Below are positions 58,108 to 64,000 of a DNA stretch of 64,000 nt, piece by piece. The stretch covers positions 930,001 through 994,000 of the forward strand of contig CP095495.1 of the NCBI GenBank assembly GCA_023052945.1. The letters are read 5' to 3'. The first letter of the stretch is position 1. The number at the start of each line of letters is the position of its first letter. Under the pieces are notes generated by a model, which was given only the letters and a program-made list of their open reading frames with translations, made no database searches and was not told the DNA's origin. The stretch is from Wolbachia pipientis. GTDB taxonomy: Bacteria > Pseudomonadota > Alphaproteobacteria > Rickettsiales > Anaplasmataceae. Made by a program: the position numbers and the translations under genes.

Positions 58108-58623
58108 TTAATTTTTATATTCTTTCATTAGCATAATATAATTTTGTGCTGATTGTGTAATATGTTTAATTTCTTCATTTGACATTTTTTTGAAGAATTT
58201 TGCTGGCCTACCAGCCCATATTTCCCCACTTTTTATTACTTTTCCATGTGTCACTAGTGAGCCAGCAGCCACCATAGCTTCAGACTCCACAACTGCATGG
58301 TCCATCACGGTAGAGCCCATACCAATAAACGCTTTATCATGCACCGTGCATGCATGCAACATACAAAAATGTCCCACTGTTACCATACTGCCAATAATTG
58401 TGTCACCACCTAGGTTTCTATCCACATGAATTACCGTTCCATCTTGAATATTTGTTCCATCACCTATTTTTATTGATCCAATGTCCCCTCTGACCACACA
58501 ATTAAACCAGATGCTTGCATCTCTTCCTATTTCAACCTTGCCTATGATATGCGAACCACCTGCGATGAAAGCACTTTCGTCTATTTTTGGTTCATAATTT
58601 TTGTATTTTAAAATGTGATACAT
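58108..58623 (-). CDS. Gamma-carbonic anhydrase-like hexapeptide protein
   Basis: This 171-residue left-handed beta-helix protein has repeats of the I-G-x-x-x type (IGKVEIGRDASIWFNCVVRGDIGSIKIGDGTNIQDG). Three zinc-ligand histidines fit those of the Cam family: in TVIHVD, VGHFCML-H. The C-terminal helix follows GRPAKFFKKMS. The family also includes YrdA and PaaY; enzyme activity cannot be read from sequence. Confidence 0.92.
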   Translation of the reverse strand: MYHILKYKNYEPKIDESAFIAGGSHIIGKVEIGRDASIWFNCVVRGDIGSIKIGDGTNIQDGTVIHVDRNLGGDTIIGSMVTVGHFCMLHACTVHDKAFIGMGSTVMDHAVVESEAMVAAGSLVTHGKVIKSGEIWAGRPAKFFKKMSNEEIKHITQSAQNYIMLMKEYKN

Positions 58624-58767
58624 ATTAAGCCCAAAGTCTTATGCATATGTTAATCAAAATAAGGTAGGCAGTAAATACATACTTAGATTTCAAGCTACTT
58701 GGGTGACAGATGTTCTTGACTTACGTGCTTTGTACTGCTAAGATTTTTATTTTCAGCCCTATCTATA

Positions 58768-60692
<1,925 letters not shown>

Positions 60693-60715
60693 AAGAAGAA
60701 GATTAGCAAAGGAAA

Positions 60716-61141
60716 GTGTTCAAGCATCAATATATGGAGCTTGCCATAGAGCAAGCCAAACTTGCTCAGAAAGATGATGAGGTTCCCATAGGTGCTGTAA
60801 TAGTTAGTGGAAGCAATGTTGTTTCTTCTGCACACAATATATCCAATGATCCAACTGCACATGCAGAGATGTTAGCGATCAGACAAGCATTTTCAACTTC
60901 CACGCTTTGTGATGCTGATATGTACGTAACATTAGAACCATGTCCGATGTGTGCTCAAGCTATTTCCTTTGCCAGAATTAAACGATTGTACTTTGGAGCT
61001 TATAATCCAAAAGGTGGAGGAATTGAAAATGGTGCTAAGATATTTCAATTTTGCAGCCATATACCTGAAGTTTATGGTGGGATATTAGAAACAGAATGCT
61101 CTTTTTTATTAAAGGATTTTTTTGAGAAACTAAGAGCCTAA
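60716..61141 (+). CDS. tadA: tRNA adenosine(34) deaminase TadA
   Basis: This 141-residue zinc deaminase converts A34 of tRNA-Arg(ACG) to inosine. Zinc motifs are His49-Ala-Glu51 and Pro75-Cys76-Pro-Met-Cys79; VPIGAVIV and FGAYNPKGGG fit TadA. The start is GTG with GGAAA upstream. It lies 23 bp after pyrG. Confidence 0.93.
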   Translation: MFKHQYMELAIEQAKLAQKDDEVPIGAVIVSGSNVVSSAHNISNDPTAHAEMLAIRQAFSTSTLCDADMYVTLEPCPMCAQAISFARIKRLYFGAYNPKGGGIENGAKIFQFCSHIPEVYGGILETECSFLLKDFFEKLRA

Positions 61142-61179
61142 CTTAGAATTACCAAGCATCATTAGACTTTTCTGTTATT

Positions 61180-61510
61180 CCAGTACGTGACATACAACAG
61201 AGGGTGTCATGCAAGTAGCTGACACACAGCTGTACGAACATTGTCTACCAGGAGGGTGTCATCCGAGTAGCTGACACTGCCCTCCTTTGTCATCCCAGTG
61301 CCCAGACACTGGGATCCAGAAGACTTAATTTTAACCAAGTGGCTGCATAATAAAGGCTGGATTCCAGTGTCAAGCACTGGAATGACATCATTCTTTTCTC
61401 TGGATTCCAGACTGGAATGACAGCAGTCCTACGTCATACCGTCACGGTATCTCTAGATCCCGCTAACAAGCAGCGGGATGACGGTTGTCAGGGTGTCAGC
61501 TACTTAGATG
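61180..61510. repeat. Cluster of palindromic dispersed repeats
   Basis: The gene-free interval 61142-61556 is made of short palindromic repeats: 'catcccagtgcccagacactgggatcc' near 61290-61318, 'ggattccagtgtcaagcactggaatgaca' near 61360-61386, and the 'cgtcataccgtcacggtat...gatcccgctaacaagcagcgggatgacggttgtc' module at 61431-61490. The last matches the module in which IS5 copies 2 and 4 sit, here uninterrupted. Confidence 0.75.
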
Positions 61511-61556
61511 AAACCCTTTCCCGGTGGAGATCACTATCAAATCACATAAGAGAAAA

Positions 61557-62831
61557 CTAATACCAATCACATTTTTTATCTTGCGGTTTTATTTGCAATA
61601 TTGCTACCACACTGACCAACAAGCAGGAGACTATATAAAGCCCAGCAGCAAGGTTTGTTTGAGGAAATGTTACAGTCAACCAAATACAAACCATAGGAGT
61701 AAATCCTCCATGTAACGCATAAGAGATATTGCGTGATAAGCTCACACCACTAAATCTAACATTGGTAGGAAAGAGTTCAGATGCAACTATTCCTATGGGA
61801 ACTATACCCCTTTCTATTATAGAGAGAACCATTACGCTCAACGCAATCACAAGATAATTTTTGTAGTAATATGCAATAGATAACGCAGGACAACACAGTG
61901 CCATTGTAATTGCTATAAATAAGATTGCAGTGCGCTCTTTTCCAACTTTATCAGCCAACATTCCAAACGCTATTGAAGATATCGGCATTAATACACTGGT
62001 TGTAATCAATACAATTTCGTTGATATATGTCGTTACATACACATCCACTGATGCTATTTCCTTTGCGAGTGTTCGAAGAAATATGGTAAATCCGACAGCA
62101 ACATTAACAGGTACAGATATTAAAATAGCAAGTATAAGAGCTCTCTTGTGGCGCTTTATAAGCTCTATTATTGGCAAATCAGGTAAATTTCTTTGTTTTC
62201 GATTTTTTTCATATGCTGGAGTTTCTCCCAATGTGTATATACTATACGCGCTAATTAATCCTAAAATAGCTGAGAAAATAAATGGCAATCTCCAACCCCA
62301 GATGCAAAAATCAGTAGTTTTTTTGCAGATAATTACTATCACCGCAGAAAGCAAGACACCAATGGAACGACCAAAGCCCATTATTCCAAAATACATCCCT
62401 AAGTTTTCTTTCCTACTGGATAAATGCTCTATAAGATAAACAGAACTTCCTTGTTCACCACCAAGTGCAATTCCTTGTGTTATATGGATTGCAAGAAGCA
62501 ATATAGTAGAAATTATACCTACTTGATTGTGACTTGGAATAAATGCAATAAGACTTGATGGTATCGATATTAGCAAGATAGTAATTATTAATGCTATCCT
62601 CCTTCCGTACCTGTCACCAACGTGACCAAATATGAATGCACCAAGTGGCCTTACAATTGCGCCTAGCCCTACAATTCCAAATAATTGCAGTATGTTACTG
62701 TAGACATCTTTTGCAAAACAAAACTCTCTGCTGATTATGTTAATCAAATCAATAAAGAGCATGTAGTCATACCATATTGTGATTCTGCAGAGTATGGTTG
62801 ATATCAACACCCTTGTTTGCACTAAATTCAA
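61557..62831 (-). CDS. MFS transporter, metabolite:H+ symporter type (ProP-like)
   Basis: This 424-residue protein has 12 likely membrane helices. GDRYGRRIALIITILLISIPSSLIAF is the MFS loop 2-3 motif in the MHS form, and GIALGGEQGSSVYLIEHL with the following GFGRSIGVLLSAVI match proline/betaine and related MHS carriers. The substrate is not readable. Rickettsiales have several paralogues of this type that may import host metabolites. The frame is complete. Confidence 0.88.
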   Translation of the reverse strand: MNLVQTRVLISTILCRITIWYDYMLFIDLINIISREFCFAKDVYSNILQLFGIVGLGAIVRPLGAFIFGHVGDRYGRRIALIITILLISIPSSLIAFIPSHNQVGIISTILLLAIHITQGIALGGEQGSSVYLIEHLSSRKENLGMYFGIMGFGRSIGVLLSAVIVIICKKTTDFCIWGWRLPFIFSAILGLISAYSIYTLGETPAYEKNRKQRNLPDLPIIELIKRHKRALILAILISVPVNVAVGFTIFLRTLAKEIASVDVYVTTYINEIVLITTSVLMPISSIAFGMLADKVGKERTAILFIAITMALCCPALSIAYYYKNYLVIALSVMVLSIIERGIVPIGIVASELFPTNVRFSGVSLSRNISYALHGGFTPMVCIWLTVTFPQTNLAAGLYIVSCLLVSVVAILQIKPQDKKCDWY

Positions 62832-63103
62832 TTCGTAAATGTTTGCTTATTCTATTCTGGCTGCTTTTTGGGATTTTGCAACCTAAGATGTGGGTTGACT
62901 TTTTTATTATGGTATGTGATAATTGAGATTGTTAAAATTTAGGTATTCACTGACCGTTCTTGTTATAAACACCAGAATAATAAGCTACTGATATTCTCCA
63001 TCTTTTTTATCTTTAATCCATCATAGCTAGCGATGCAACAAAGCCATTCCAGTGTCCGCTACTCAAATGACATGGTGAGGCGTCATCCCGCGCGGAATAA
63101 TTA

Positions 63104-63155
63104 ACCGTCATACCGCCGCGGCGCTAACAAGTAGCGGGATGACGATTGTCAGGGT
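63104..63155. repeat. Palindromic dispersed repeat
   Basis: A 'ccgtcataccgccgcggcgctaac...agcgggatgacgattgtc' module, with degraded 'cagtgtccgctactcaaatgac' fragments beside it. The interval 62832-63225 holds no gene. Confidence 0.65.
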
Positions 63156-63225
63156 GTCATTCTAGTAGTGTGACACTGGTTCCTTTATGATGGTGTCATC
63201 CCAGTGCCTTTGTTACTTCTCTTTG

Positions 63226-64000
63226 TTACTTGCTTTTCCCATTCTCATTTACTTCTTGTGCTTTCACTCCATCTACTTGAGTACTAGGTAATACTGCATA
63301 TGTAATACCACCAACTACGAGTGCAGATGTTACTGCTATACCAATCATTACTAACATCTCTAACCTAACTGTACGTTCAAGTGCAGTAAATGCTATCAGT
63401 CCAGCAGCAAGACCCATACCAACAGTAGCGGTGTACCGTGCTCCATTGCTTTGTTTTGGTTGCTCAGTTGTTTTGTTTTTAGCTTCTAATTCTTTATTTC
63501 TCCTCTCAGCTTCAGTCAATTTAGCTTCTAATTCTGTTTTTCCCGCGTTAGCTTGATTCAATTGAGTTTGTAATTGTTCCTTAAGGTTTGCAATTTCAGC
63601 ATTTAGTTGGTTTATTTTAGCTTCTAATTCTTTTATCTTATCCTCTTTAGCTTGTAACTGAGCAGCAACATCTTCATTGCCCAACGTAACCTCATTAAGA
63701 GAACTTGCACGTAAATCACCATCATTGGCAATCTGTGTTGTACCATTAATCCCTGTAGATATAGGATCTGATGGCGTGCTACTGCTTGTAAGATGGCAAT
63801 TACCTAACAACTTCTCCGTATTATCAGGACTGTCTTCTCTCGCATCAACGTAACCAGCTAAAGAATCTTGAATACCAGCTAAAGAACTTTGTAACGACTG
63901 CTCTGTTTCTGATTCAATAGAGTTTTTATTTATAGCTTCTACTTGATCAGATGTTGTATCAGTTGGTAAGGTTACTTTAGGTGAAGAATTTTGATTTTCA
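63226..64000 (-). CDS. Coiled-coil protein with C-terminal transmembrane module, 5' end outside window
   Basis: The frame stays open to the window edge on the minus strand, so the gene is partial; at least 257 codons are seen. A Ser/Thr/Asp-rich stretch is followed by a coiled coil (AQLQAKEDKIKELEAKINQL ... LEAKLTEAERRNKELEAKNK). Two hydrophobic helices (YTATVGMGLAAGLIAFTAL and MLVMIGIAVTSALVVGGITYAVL) and a short polar tail end it. This C-terminal double-helix module recalls Wolbachia ankyrin/TomO-type proteins as I remember them; this is unverified. No enzymatic domain is visible. Confidence 0.75.
   Translation of the reverse strand, partial: ENQNSSPKVTLPTDTTSDQVEAINKNSIESETEQSLQSSLAGIQDSLAGYVDAREDSPDNTEKLLGNCHLTSSSTPSDPISTGINGTTQIANDGDLRASSLNEVTLGNEDVAAQLQAKEDKIKELEAKINQLNAEIANLKEQLQTQLNQANAGKTELEAKLTEAERRNKELEAKNKTTEQPKQSNGARYTATVGMGLAAGLIAFTALERTVRLEMLVMIGIAVTSALVVGGITYAVLPSTQVDGVKAQEVNENGKSK

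Overview
The window is from an AT-rich, IS-laden alphaproteobacterial genome of the Anaplasmataceae, almost certainly a Wolbachia endosymbiont. The evidence is a lone 16S rRNA gene not followed by 23S/5S, near-identical IS5-type elements of the Wolbachia kind, ankyrin and coiled-coil proteins, a relict gene-transfer-agent gene, Mrp antiporter genes in pieces, and dispersed palindromic repeats of the 'cgtcataccgcggta / gatcccgctaacacgtagcggg' type. This assignment rests on recognising protein families and gene arrangement; no database was consulted.

Layout. 1-3000: IS5 copy 1 inserted in or next to an IS110 remnant, the first copy of a ~500 bp dispersed repeat, and a small membrane-anchored protein. 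3092-11425: 16S rRNA, sdhC (apparent 5' frameshift) and sdhD, an unknown protein, a GDP-mannose pyrophosphorylase-like enzyme, a LolC/E permease, a mitofilin-like protein and HemY. 11635-15548: atpG, pmbA, a cold-shock protein and a DEAD-box helicase. 15615-22268: IS5 copy 2, clpA, class I aldolase, tRNA-Cys, pyrD and rnc. 22350-29389: an unknown gene, a phospholipase D gene split by IS5 copy 3, ubiD, a DUF234-type ATPase, a DsbA-like protein and a GTA tail gene. 29382-38352: sucA, a DnaJ-ankyrin membrane protein, IS5 copy 4, the second dispersed repeat, mutL, purE and an HTH regulator. 38413-42705: rpoZ, five Mrp antiporter subunits and rpoD. 42913-47394: a GDSL esterase split by an IS481-type element, an EPIYA-containing candidate effector, and the third dispersed repeat. 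47551-64000: iron-binding protein, pyrB, rho, a frameshifted trcR-like gene, ppiD, rpsP, a polyprenyl synthase, grpE, trpS, a gamma-carbonic anhydrase, secG, pyrG, tadA, an MFS transporter and the 3' part of a coiled-coil membrane protein. Remnants of IS66-like and IS256-like transposases lie between genes.

Most genes are conserved core functions: respiration and the TCA cycle (sdhCD, sucA, atpG, ubiD, polyprenyl synthase), nucleotide synthesis (pyrB, pyrD, pyrG, purE), transcription (rpoD, rpoZ, rho), envelope and protein quality control. The accessory signal lies in three places. First, IS elements have cut two genes, and removing each element with one copy of its target duplication restores the reading frame exactly. 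Second, a three-copy repeat carries a consensus sigma-70 promoter with invariant 17-bp spacing. Third, the candidate host-interaction proteins: a tyrosine-rich EPIYA/NPLY/SH3-ligand protein, a DnaJ-ankyrin-transmembrane protein, and the coiled-coil protein at the right edge.
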